A stretch of DNA of 64,000 nucleotides from Elysia crispata (Eukaryota > Mollusca > Gastropoda > Plakobranchidae), in NCBI GenBank assembly GCA_033675545.1, contig JAWDGP010006836.1, forward strand, positions 655,001 through 719,000, written 5' to 3'. The notes beneath the pieces were generated by a model. The model was given only the letters and a program-made list of their open reading frames with translations. It was not told the origin of the DNA and made no database searches. The number at the start of each line of letters is the position of its first letter. Position 1 is the stretch's first letter. The position numbers and the translations under genes were made by a program. Positions 1 through 12,200 of this stretch are shown piece by piece.

Positions 1-938
1 CCAAATGTCGAGAGGGTAATGGTTTGTGAGCAGAACACGGGCTAAAATCACGTGATGAGAGGTCCGCCGGATAAAGTAGGGTTTGAGCTCACTGGGAAGC
101 CGTTCTTTTGTTAGGGGTTGTTTTAAAGGGTAGATTTTTTTTTTTAAAATAGTAGATCGTAAGAAATGATTTTGCCTTCTCTAAATCTAATCGAGTTTTA
201 GCAGCAGCAGCAGCAGCAAAAGTATCAATTTTAGATCTGTACATAAATTTTTTTTTTAATCATTATTGACGCTCTGCTCATTATATGAAATCTTTTCTAG
301 AACTCAGTATTTTTCATACCAGCCTTTTCAGTCTAATCCAGTTGTGAAAGTGTCATGGATTTCTGGATGTCTTTTTTTGTTGTTGTTGAGCTCTAGATGT
401 GAATAATAATCATATAAGCCTTGAGATCTAAATCTAGATTAGAAAAAAGAGTTTAGTCTTACTCCAGATCTAGACCTCAGTGTAGATTCCATATTTTAGG
501 TTCCAACCGTGTAGAATTCTTCAAGATTCTAAAAAGTATTACTCTCATTCTATCAAACAACCTATCCTTCCTCTCTAAAAATAAAATCTGTAAGTGAACT
601 TTAAATAATTATGTAAAATAAAACAACTGGATGCCAATAAAGAAAAAAAAAAAAGGGGATTTCAAAGGTAAGAGAACAATCCGGATACCGCTAGTAAACA
701 AGAAGTCTCTTAAGTTAATGTCCTCAGACCCACAATCAAACAAGTTGATTACTTGTACAATAGTTTGCTGATTTTTAAAATTAATACCTTGTGTCTTGGC
801 TGAATCTAGATACCTGCTTGCTGGGTTAAGCTTTTATGCGATTAGAGTTCTAAATATATATATATAGATTGGGCTAAATTTAAGAGTTTTGCCTTGAATT
901 GAAGACTTTACACTTATGATAAACGTGATAGGTAAGTT

Positions 939-939
<1 letters not shown>
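1..939. other. AT-rich non-coding, GRAMD1 intron
   Basis: No coding exon is recognisable on either strand. It holds a short (CAG)n near 200-217, several AGATCT/CTAGAT hexamers near 425-470 and A/T homopolymers. It lies downstream of the last GRAMD1 exon seen (minus strand) and is probably part of the large intron before the GRAM-domain exons, which are not in the window. Confidence 0.5.

Positions 940-1024
<85 letters not shown>
940..1024. repeat. (TC)n microsatellite
   Basis: About 41 uninterrupted TC dinucleotides ending in TTTCTTTTTTC. The minus-strand reading is poly-Arg/Glu and is not a gene. Confidence 0.95.
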
Positions 1025-1029
<5 letters not shown>

Positions 1030-2240
1030 TTTCTTTGCATTTCTCAGATCTATTAACTAAAAGGACGAAATGAAATGCTGGTTACCCTGAGAGCAGACAT
1101 GGACGTACCTTTAGAATGCATAACGGAAAGGGCGGGTGTTACCACGTTTCTGACTGACGGGGGCTTACCGTACGGAAGGCTATTGCCGCGTTGGCACAAC
1201 AGGGATATAAAAAACAAACCAATAAACACAACGTAAGTCTATTACGCATTCGGTACCATCTCATAATTATTTCGCTATGTTCAACAGATTCATGGACAGT
1301 GTGGCCGGTGTGGACACAAGTTCGCTGACCTAGTTACTGGAATTCTATAAAAAGCTTCTTAATTCACAGGGGGTGGGGGGGGGGGGGGGGGGGGAAATCA
1401 GTCACAGAATGGGATTTGTTCTTTTTTTTTTTTTCCTCTCCTCTCTTCCCACGCGGATTTGCGCTGGTCTGCGCGTGTGACCTCCTGCACCAGCCGTGGT
1501 ATCAGAGCGCCAAGCTGTGCGCTTTCCATCACAAGTCTGATACATCCAAAACAAAGACAGATTCCGATCCCACAGTTTCAGTCTACTGGCCGACAAGACA
1601 AATAAGCCATCGATTGTCCAGAAATGAATCCACGGCTCCTGGCTACAGTAGTGGTTCATAAGGAATCCATAGGCGACGTTAACTGTTTGCCTTAACTCTC
1701 TCCATATTGTGCGGTTGTCCAAGTTGTTTTTCCAATACTATAAATGCATTCGAAATGTTTCGGTCGTGTTATTAATATGGGAGCGCTTTAAAACAAGATA
1801 AGAGAAAACAAAAAAGGAATCTAAGAAAAGAAACGCATAACGTTAACAAACTAAGACGAAGTTTGCATGAATCCTGTAATGAGGAGACAACTAGAGCTGA
1901 GGGCGAAACCACCGTGTGCAATCCCGTGATCTGAGCGAACTTAGCAAATCGATAAAGCAGGTAAACAGCCAAACATCCATCCGCCCTCCCCCGATCCCAA
2001 CTCGAGATACGCAGCACATTTCTCTCCTGCCCGCCCTCTTGACCAAACCCGCATGAATGTCGTCGGGTGTGAGGGATTGTAAACCGATGTCCTCACTACT
2101 TTATCATTTACAGCTTTCTCCGCATTGTTTAGCGTCGCCTAAGTCTCGCACACCACCTTTTCCTTGAGCCGCTGCGATTCACGCAAGTGAGTGCACACGC
2201 GACTCCCAGATTTAATCATAATGGATAAATCGATGTCACC
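1025..2240. other. Non-coding stretch with a poly-G run
   Basis: About 1.2 kb of more GC-balanced sequence. A guanine run of about 24 sits at 1,369-1,394 and a T run follows. Open frames on both strands overlap at 1,402-1,722 but show no domain, splice logic or compositional bias that I can defend. Confidence 0.4.
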
Positions 2241-3430
2241 CGTGACCCACGCGTGCACCATTAACCCAGGCCGCCAAGCCGCCAAGCTGCCTAATCGCCC
2301 CGCCACAGCAGAGCAAAGTTACCTGGGCGTGCACCATTAACCGAGGCCGCCAAGCCGCCAAATCGCCCCGCCACAGCAGAGCAAAGTTACCTGGGCGTGC
2401 ACCATTAACCCAGGCCGCCAAGTCCTCCCGCCACAGCAGAGCAAAGTTACCTGGGCGTGCACCATTAACCCAGGCCGCCAAGCCGCCCCGCCACAGCAGA
2501 GCAAAGTTACCTGGGGGTGCACCATTAACCCAGGCCGCCAAGCCGCCCCGCCACAGCAGAGCAAAGTTACCTTGGCGTGCACCATTAACCCAGGCCGCCA
2601 AGCCGCCCCACCACAGCAGAGCACAGTTACCTGGGTGTGCACCATTAACCCAGGCCGCCAAGCCGCCCAAGCCGCCCTGCCACAGCAGAGCAAAGTTACC
2701 TGGGCGTGCACCATTAACCCAGGCCGACAAGCCGTCCCGCCACAGCAGAGCAAAGTTACCTGGGCGTGCACCATTAACCCCGGCCGCCAAGCCGCCCCGC
2801 CACAGCAGAGCAAAGTTACCTTGGCGTGCACCATTAACCCAGGCCGCCAAGCCGCCCCACCACAGCAGAGCACAGTTACCTGGGTGTGCACCATTAACCC
2901 AGGCCGCCAAGCCGCCCAAGCCGCCCTGCCAAAGCACAGCAAAGTTACCTGGGCGTGCACCATTAACCCAGGCCGCCAAGCCGCCCCGCAACAGCAGAGC
3001 AAAGTTACCTGGGCGTGCACCATTAACCCAGGCCGACAAGCCGCCCCGCCACAGCAGAGCAAAGTTACCTGGGCGTGCACCATTAACCTAGGCCGCCAAG
3101 CCGCCCCGTCACAGCAGAGCAAAGTTACCTGGGCGTGCACCATTAACCCAGGCCGCCAAGCCGCCCCTCCACAGCAGAGCAAAGTTACCTGGGCGTGCAC
3201 CATTAACCCAGGCCGCCAAGCCGCCCCGCCACAGCAGAGCAAAGTTACCTGGGCGTGCACCATTAACCCAGGCCGCCAAGCCGCCCCGCCACAGCAGAGC
3301 AAAGTTACCTGGGCGTGCACCATTAACCCAGGCCGACAAGCCGCCCCGCCACAGCAGAGCAAAGTTACCTGGGCATGCACCATTAACACAGGCCGACAAG
3401 CCGCCCCACCACAACAGAGTAAAGTTGATT
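2241..3430. repeat. 60-bp GC-rich minisatellite, about 20 copies
   Basis: A 60-bp unit containing ACCATTAACCCAGGCCGCC and CACAGCAGAGCAAAGTTACC is repeated head to tail. Most units differ by one or two bases. Two expanded units (near 2,641 and 2,889) share the same 9-bp insertion and the same variants in the preceding unit and lie about four units apart, which indicates block duplication. Because 60 is divisible by 3, several frames stay open on both strands (for example 2,572-3,441 + and 2,337-3,389 -). I read these as shadows of the repeat. CCTGGG and CCCAGG in each unit can pair as a small hairpin. Confidence 0.97.
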
Positions 3431-3987
3431 TGTTTACCTGATCAGAACATAATCTCCTAGCGGGAGCTGGTGTCAGGCAAGGTCAAGACGTCCTCCTCCT
3501 CCCCCCCCCCCCCGTCAGGCACGGCACCATGGACGGTGGTCGGCGAAAACAAAACCAGTGCGGTAGACTTTATCTGGACTAGCAGTTTTCACGCGGTGGT
3601 CGCCGAGCGATACACGCGTGCACGACAAGCGCCTCTCAGAACCACCGTCAAGAGTCCATTATTGACGGTATTTTACCTGAAATTATTTACTTCAGATCAC
3701 TTTATGTATTATCTTTATCTTAAGATACCTTTCTTCACGTTATGTGCCCGGCAACTTTTTTTTTTTTAGATAGCTGAATATTTTGCCTACAACAGTCAGT
3801 AATTACTGAAGTAGTGACGAAGAAACAAAATGTTGTGAGCCATAAATAGGGCTATAGCAGACCATCGACTTACATAGCGAGTTAGCCTTATCGAGGACTC
3901 GGCGTTAGACAATCTAAAGAATAAGTATTTTTCGAACTTAGAAGGACAGGGAGAAAAGACGTTTCATCAGAAAAAAGTCGGAAATGT

Positions 3988-3989
<2 letters not shown>
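3431..3989. other. Non-coding spacer
   Basis: Sequence between the 60-bp array and the GA-rich block. Contains a C run at about 3,500-3,513. No exon or RNA gene seen. Confidence 0.4.
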
Positions 3990-4163
<174 letters not shown>

Positions 4164-4439
4164 TTCTAAACAATCTAACAACACTAGGGGCAAAGCTTTA
4201 TGACCTGCAGTAAAAATTACATCAAGCTGTCGAAAGCATTCCGAAACTGTTACATGTACAAGTTCTTTTCGATACACACGGAACATATTTGGTGTTGACA
4301 GACCATTATTTGGGGAAGTGGTTAGTTCACCTTCATCTTGATTAAGGTTGTGATGGGGCGTGTGCGTGTATGTCTCAATCTTCACAGAAGTGATTGACAG
4401 AGAAAAGAGTAGGCCAAGTTTGAAAGAGGGGAGTAGAGA

Positions 4440-4600
<161 letters not shown>

Positions 4601-4854
4601 GAGCGTACACTTTTAGAAAATCTAATTGTAACCTTAATTAGCATTTTAAACGAAAGAAAAAAGAAAAGTATATCAGACAAAAGAGACCCTCTCTACTTTG
4701 ATCATTTTGCTTCGCCCTATAGCTCGCCATATGACATGAATGATGGGCGTAACCTCCTCCCTTCAGACCGTTACGACACACCAAGCATTAGCTCGACACG
4801 CGACGGCTGGATTAATTGTTGTTCAGTGCAACTTAAGATCATCTGCTGGAACAG

Positions 4855-5240
4855 TTCACCAATCAATCGACCAGTTTTGAGTTCAAATTTTCAAGAGCAA
4901 GAACTACTGGTTGACAGTTCAACAATCAATCGACCAGTTTTTGAGTTTAAATTTTCAAGCGCAAGAACTACTGGTTGACAGTTTACCAATCAATCGACCA
5001 GTTTTTGTGTTTAAATTTTCAAGGGCAAGAACTACTGGTTGACAGTTCACCAATCAATCAACCAGTTTTTGTGTTTACGTCTTCAAGGGCAAGAACTACT
5101 GGTTGACAGCTCACCAATCAATCAACCAGTTTTTGTGTTTACGTCTTCAAGGGCAAGAACTACTGGTTGACAGCTCACCAATCAATCGACCAGATTTTGA
5201 GTTTACGTTTTCAAGCGCAAGAACGACTGGTTTTGAGACG
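4855..5240. repeat. 64-bp minisatellite, 6 copies
   Basis: The AATCAATC motif recurs at 4,861, 4,924, 4,988, 5,052, 5,116 and 5,180, giving a 63-64 bp period. Units share CAAGGGCAAGAACTACTGG and TTGACAG. Copies differ by point changes (about 5-10%), so the array is older than the 72-bp array at 6.4 kb. Confidence 0.95.
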
Positions 5241-5932
5241 AAAATAAAAGAAATACAAAACCTTGCTGTCTCCCTTTCTACTGCAGATTGTGGAAAAAAG
5301 TAGGATATACCTGATTTTTTTTTTATCGCACTTTTCTAAAAAAAAAATTTCTTTATTCTTATAAAGAGCGCCTCCATTCCAATTGGTGCATGACTTATCT
5401 GCTCAGTCAGCATTATACAAAGACAATATTTGTTTTGCTCGAATGCATCGCATGATTGTTTTTAAAAGTTTTAAATAAAAAATTACAAAAAAATAGTCAC
5501 TCTACGCCACGCCACTGTGGCAGATATCTCGCGTCGATTATCCGAGATTGATTGATTGGTTGATTGATTAAAATTGCCGGTCCAACAGTTCCCGTCATGC
5601 ACAGCAGGGCTAAACAGACCAAAAAAAAAAAAATAAATAAAATAAAATGAATCCCCCTTCTACTCTACAGACGGTAGTGTACAGAAAGGTTGACCAATTG
5701 AGTGCTACTGCGTCCTGCTAGGTCCGGCATAGGTGAGACCTGTTGAGACCTCCTGTATAAGTTCTGAGCCAGCCGACGGTCAATCCAGACAACTCTGTCA
5801 GCCGTGCGGCCACAGGAATGACCACCGCCAGCTGCTTCTCACCGCTGGTCTCACAAACATGTCCATATACAGCTCATGGCCTGCTCTACGGCACCAATAG
5901 TGGACATTGGTATTAGGATGAAAAAAAAAAGA

Positions 5933-5935
<3 letters not shown>
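5241..5935. other. Non-coding spacer
   Basis: No exon recognised. Contains TGATTGATTGGTTGATTGATT at about 5,549-5,570, a type of tail often left by LINE insertions, but no adjoining LINE body is recognisable. Confidence 0.35.
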
Positions 5936-6007
<72 letters not shown>

Positions 6008-6092
6008 GAAGGGGGAGAGAGAGAGAGAGGGAGGTAGAAAGAGTGAGGGAGGGGGAGAGAGACATAGACAGAGAGACCGAGAGACGGAGAGT
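5936..6092. repeat. (GA)n microsatellite
   Basis: About 70 bp of pure GA followed by degenerate GAG/GGGA repeats. Confidence 0.93.
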
Positions 6093-6432
6093 GTGTTAAG
6101 CCATGCAAATTGATTGAAGAAATAAGCAGCCTGACATTTACAAGCGTCGGTATGCGAGTTGAATACTCTGTCGTGCATAGCCGGTCAAATCTACCTACGA
6201 GGAAAAGTAACAACTGGGTAAACACAAAACGCTTCCACATGATATAACAGAACGCGTTTCACACGTGTCTTCTAGCGGCCGCTTTCAGAGATCCTCACCG
6301 TGTCATGGGAACTCAGGGGACGAACAAAAAAGACGAGGGGGGATAACGAAATAGAAAGATTCGCCAGGAGACAGCAATGTGAGAGTGTCAGCAATTGTAA
6401 GCTAAAACGAACGATCTTCAAAAGAACCGATG

Positions 6433-6805
6433 CATTGTTTCACCTTTCCTCTCGTCCTAATTGTGAGTACTGGCAGGCACTCACATACCTTGAGAAGACA
6501 GAATCATTGTTTCAACTTTCCTCTCGTCCTAATTGTGAGTACTGGCAGGCACTCACATACCTTGAGAAGACAGAATCATTGTTTCAACTTTCCTCTCGTC
6601 CTAATTGTGAGTACTGGCAGGCACTCACATACCTTGAGAAGACAGAATCATTGTTTCAACTTTCCTCTCGTCCTAATTGTGAGTACTGGCAGGCACTCAC
6701 ATACCTTGAGAAGACAGAATCATTGTTTCAACTTTCCTCTCGTCCTAATTGTGAGTACTGGCAGGCACTCACATACCTTGAGAAGACAGAATCATTGTTT
6801 CGACC
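6433..6805. repeat. 72-bp minisatellite, 5 near-identical copies
   Basis: A 72-bp unit beginning near CTTTCCTCTCGTCCTAATTG is repeated five times with essentially no divergence between the inner copies. Seventy-two is 24 codons, so a + strand frame from 6,300 to 6,830 stays open with a 24-residue period. There is no start context, domain or flanking exon structure to make it a gene. The identity implies recent expansion or a collapsed/expanded assembly. Confidence 0.95.
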
Positions 6806-6830
6806 TCTTTTGACTTTAGGTAGTCTTTGA

Positions 6831-7478
6831 TCGGTCGAATCCAAAACACAACCACTTTTCATCAAGCCGAGGTTACTGATATAGTGTCCCCACGTCTTCG
6901 CACAAATACAAAAACACAAACACACGATAAAGGAAGTGATGCATTCCTTGGGAATGCTCTTAATTACTTTCATTTTCATTTTGTGCAAAGATGAACTCAT
7001 CATTAAACTCATCAATAGAGCTGAGAAAGATCTCAGCATAAGCTGCTAGTGTTATACTAGAGTTTGAGAGTATTAAATAACCCGACCGTCGGCCTGCGAG
7101 ACTCATCCAAACCATACCTCCTACATGTCGACCGACTTCATGCCCCCCCCCCCCCCAAGTAGATCAGAATACACTCAGACGTTGCTGATCATCGTGTTAG
7201 TTAACTGTTGTGTTGTACGACCTGCTCCTCCCTCCTTTATGACTGCCGAAATGGCTGTGAAAATCGATCTATCGGGACTAAAGATCATGTAGACAAGATC
7301 AAGATCACAAGTTTGACCCAGCCAAGCTGTGGGCTTGCTGTGAAAGCCTCAAGCAGCCAGCCCTAGGATAGAGACCACCGCGGTACTGGTTGACCCCTCA
7401 CCTTTCAACTCCCGTCAGGCTGAGCTGAGCGCAACATTCGAACCAGGCAAGCATCATGGCAGGTGTATATACATAAAT
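6831..7478. other. Non-coding intronic stretch
   Basis: No exon or RNA gene recognised. Contains a C run at about 7,143-7,156. Confidence 0.35.
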
Positions 7479-7668
<190 letters not shown>

Positions 7669-7893
7669 ACATTGGTTGGTTGATTGATTGATGTATAGAT
7701 ATATTTTTCAAGCCAAATAAACAATGAGCTGTCAAAAAGTTTACTTGCTGTTTCTTGTGATATGAGGAGAATGAAAAACAGAAATCATAACATACAACAG
7801 AAAAAAATGAGACTGTGGAGACAGACACTCATGGTTTTCCACAGGATTACATGGGAGGAAATGAGAAGGAAGGAAAAAACGCATTGAACTTAC

Positions 7894-8042
7894 ATTGTAC
7901 CAGCGATTTTTCTTGGATCCTTTGGAGGACTTTGATGTGCCAGCCTGAGACTGCGTGTCTGGAGACTTCCCACCATCATTGGCTGAAGAGTTCCAAGAGT
8001 CGACAGACAGATTGAGGTCCAGAGACTTTTCACAGCAACGGT
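7894..8042 (-). CDS. GRAMD1: GRAMD1 exon ending in WYN
   Basis: Acceptor TCTTCCCAG ends at 8,043; donor GTAAGTT starts at 7,893. 149 nt, enters in phase 1 (G from the previous exon plus AC gives Asp) and leaves in phase 0. It encodes about 50 residues, CCEKSLDLNLSVDSW through SKGSKKNRWYN. The WYN at the exon end matches the residues just before the GRAM domain in Aster proteins and is the main basis for the gene call. Confidence 0.82.
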
Positions 8043-9187
8043 CTGGGAAGACACAAGAGAAACAGAAACACAATCAGGGTGCTTTCTCTTGGGGAAACAA
8101 GCCACTGAGCATGCCATTTCCGAGCATGTCAGATCAAAGATGCTAGGGCATACCAAGCTAGCCTTAAGGATTAAAAAATAGAAGTGGTTGGTGTAGGATA
8201 AACATAAAATCTGAGTTGATCAGAAACTTAGATCTATTTCTTGAACAACGCACAGGACAGAAGATGTAGAGGCAAAAGAAAATGGCACTAAGAAGAAATT
8301 GAACCCTGTACTTCAGCCATTGTCTTGCCATGACAGACCAGGGTTGCTATTACCGTGCTGACAACAGAGGGTCCACAATTCTAAAAGAAAAAGATGGTCA
8401 GCGCAGAAAAACTTCATGCTTGGTTTAATAGGTTGAGAAATCGTTTCCATAAAAAGAATCTAGTTCAAATGTTTTGTATGGATGATCTACACGTCCGTTG
8501 ATAATCAGAATATCTTGCAGAACCAAAGTATGATAGTAAAAGCTATTGTTTTGTAACACTGTATAATAAGAGTGCTATGTTTGAATCTTAAATTTACTCA
8601 CGATGACTTCTTCAAGAAGACTTTAAAATTACATGTTCATTTAAAGTGACAAACAAAGATAGTTAAAATAGTTACCAAGTATATTATCCAGGGAACGCTC
8701 AAACGACCTCTCCCTTTCCGTATGTCGGGCTGCATCAACAGTGTCTTGTGATGACTTGGGCCGTTCATATGGTGACAAGCCTCCAACGCCACTGTTATTC
8801 CCACTAACGTCTCCCCCAACACCACTGCCGCTATCCGAGAAGCTGTAGTTATTGCCGCGGGAATGGTGATGATGGGAAGGGGCCTCAAATGTGTTGTGTG
8901 GGGAGAGTGGTTTGTCCGGGGAGCTACTGCGACTTGCGTTGGTTGAATGGTGAGTCGGGGAGCCGTCTTTTGTACTGCCCTCATCACTAGATAGAATCAT
9001 TCAGGTACAAATCATTTTAAGGACAAGTCAAATAAAAATATTGATATATCATTTAAAAAAAAAAAAAAAAAGGCGTAAATAAGGTACCCAGCTGAAATAT
9101 GTGTCTGTTTTCACTTGCATGAAATGGAATAGGGAAGATAGGGACAGGTGGAGAATCATGATCGCCGATGTCTGTTCCAGACAGGGC

Positions 9188-9224
<37 letters not shown>

Positions 9225-12200
9225 GGAAGAGAATCGCTTTAAAAGCTTTTCTTATAATGATTGTTAATAATATTAAACTTGTGCTCCATCAGGATGCAAG
9301 CAGAAATCCATTTTTTTCTAAGTTTAAAACCAAACGCTTTGCCGTTTATGCATAAACACAAAGAATTTCAATCATTAATTTATGTCAAAGTATATGTAAA
9401 TAAAATAAATGTATCCAATAAGCTACACATGAAACCTGCCAATAAAAATGATTCAAATTGTGATCAACTGGCAGGCTCAGAAATAATCTTGCTTTTCTAT
9501 GATACATACATATAGATGGAAATGTAACAAGAACAATGGAATACAAAAAAAAAAAAAAAAAAAAAACAGAAAAAGAAAAAGAAAGAAACAATTAGGGTGA
9601 AGTCACTGCATATCTAAAAACTACAATATTTTTACTATTTGGTAAGCAATCTTTTTTTTTTTCGATTAATTCTCAAAAGAGAAAATCCTTTAAAAAAATA
9701 GAGCAAATAAAAAAAAATTCACAGGTTAACTTTGTCTCAAATATCTTTTCCAGTGTTATTGATGAGGCAATTAATATTGTAACAAATGCTATTGAGAAAG
9801 AAAGATTCAGCTGGGCTCTGGATCTAATGTCCTCCACTGATTTTACTTGCAGCTTCTCTTACACTCTGGCACCATTTAGTCTAGCCAGTTATTAGCGTCA
9901 TTTTTCTCACAGACTGTTTGGGCCGTCCTACTTGCCCCTTCCACAATAAGGCGCACAAGGAATTTTACAAAAGCATTGAATACAGTGTTCAATTTTTTTC
10001 TCCTGCTTGTCATGGGTCTTAGAGTTCTATAGAATTGTTCAAAATCCACTCCATCATATAAAATTCTAAAATTATGTAAAATTCAATTTCAAAGAAATAA
10101 ATCAGAACCATGTAGGAGCTTCCGATATCTGATATGCTAAACCTTTAGTAAGTTCAAATTTAGAAGAATACTAATGTAAAATTCATGATAGGTAAAACTG
10201 CTTGAAATATGGAATGCTGTGAAAAGCGAGCACCTGCGAGTTATCTGGACAAAGACCAGAGCAAGAGGGAAAGAGGATATGTATATGATTGGACATTTCT
10301 AAATGTAACAAGCCAAGGTGTATACCTTTCTCTGACATCTGCAGAACTGCCACGTTTAGATGCCCGTGCAAGAGCAGGGGATGATAGAGATTCTTGACTG
10401 GAGTTCAAATCTTTAGAGCGCCGGCTGGGGATTTCCAAAAGAAAAATAGAAAACTTTATAAAAAGCTATGAAAAATGTTCACAATGGGGAATACCCCATA
10501 TTTTTTGACAGGATCAGCTACAATTAACTTGTGCCTGTCTCTTGTGATAAATTTTAAGAGGGCAAACTTCAGGAGCTTTTGTGAGTCACATACTCCACGA
10601 AAATGTTTCATTTCCCTATGTTACAAACTAGCCCCACAAGAGAATAAAAATATAAGTTTTTGTTTATCAAAAATGTCCTGATTAATCTTTAATAGATCCA
10701 CTGACAAGAATTACATAACAACAGTTACATTTTTTCACAGACCACAGAACGATGATCATATGTTCAAAGTCAGATTTGAAGACAAAAAAGTCTTAGAGAT
10801 TTCTGATTGCAAATTTGATTGAAAAATAATCTTTTCAAATATGTTTGATTAGAAAACTGATCTAATGTACAATTGTGTAAAACCTTATCAAAAAACTTTT
10901 TACATAACGTATGGTTGAAGAGTGCTCCATCTTAAGGCAGGTGCAAGCAACTAAGGTATTACAAAGTTTATGGATATAAAAATTTAGAATAAAATTTTAC
11001 TTTGTACACACAATTACAACTAGTACAGCAAAAAAATTGTTTTTTATTAGGAAGATTTGAAAAAAACTTTGGAACCATATGCATACTATTATGAGTACAA
11101 GTGTCATTTTTTTTTAAATTCTAATCGCTCTTTAATTTGCTATGATTTTTTATTGCCTATGAGCGACATGCTTATCTAACAGTAGCAAAAGATTTTGTCT
11201 TTAAGAATAAAAATTAGCAAAATTTTTTATGAGTATTCACACTCTAGCAGGACTAGAGACCTAACTTAACTCATGATGTCGTCGCTGTTACATTTTGACA
11301 GCATTAAAAGTTACTCCTTATGTAAATTACAGGACAGTTTTCTGGTTTGGGTACCCAGAATTTTTTTTTTCAATACTTAAAATACCATACACTGACTGGC
11401 AGCCATGTTAAACACGAGACTTTACAAAAATGGATATAAATTGCCTTCCCATCCACCAAGACATTTAAATTAAATAAAATTTAAAGTGTGACCTATATGC
11501 AGAAATCAGAAATTGACCGCTATGAACTGCTGTCCTGATATGAGTAGCAATATAGCGATACAGTTAGTTTGACATGTCTAACCATACACACCAAGGTTTC
11601 ATTCTTCTGATTTGGCCTCTTGGATCACTCTTCAGATCACATAGCATGCCCAAAGCAAACAAAAACTCCTGGAATATCTCCAATTTGGACACAAATATTT
11701 ATATACCCATTTTTAATGAGGCACTAATTATTAAATGTGATGTCACAACTAAGAATATTCTCTCTTCTATATTAAGCAGTGACTAACCATCTTAATGTAT
11801 CTCAAAATCTCCCCCTTTTGATATCCCCCACTATTCACTTATCTTGATTTTCCATTCTTTTCAGGTATCTTGATGAGCCTCTCAAGACCACACAGGCCTC
11901 TTTATTACAGCGCTTACACACTATGTTGGACCCTGAAGCCAACTTGGCTCTTTCTTCATTATATAAATAATTTATTGCTTTGATTTCTTGAAGGCTTAGG
12001 GTTTAATTGATTAACATCCTTTTCCCTGGAGTAGCCAACCAAACAAATTTTCAGGTTCTTTCTATCTGAATTAAAATATGATTACTCCTTTATATGACTC
12101 CCAAAGGACCACACCTTTTTTGCTGAAAAAGACTTTATTTTGAGCCAACCAAACAAGTTTTCAGGTTCTCCTAAAGGCGCCTTTCTATCTGAATTAAAAT

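Noticed and set aside
1402..1722. 106-codon minus-strand frame and an overlapping 81-codon + frame
   Set aside because: No recognisable family, splice sites or compositional support.
2337..3389. 350-codon repeat protein on the minus strand
   Set aside because: A shadow of the 60-bp array. Similar frames are open on the other strand, and there is no start or splice context.
6433..6805. CRISPR-like direct repeats
   Set aside because: Units are contiguous without variable spacers, and the DNA is a eukaryotic nuclear sequence. The same holds for all other arrays here.
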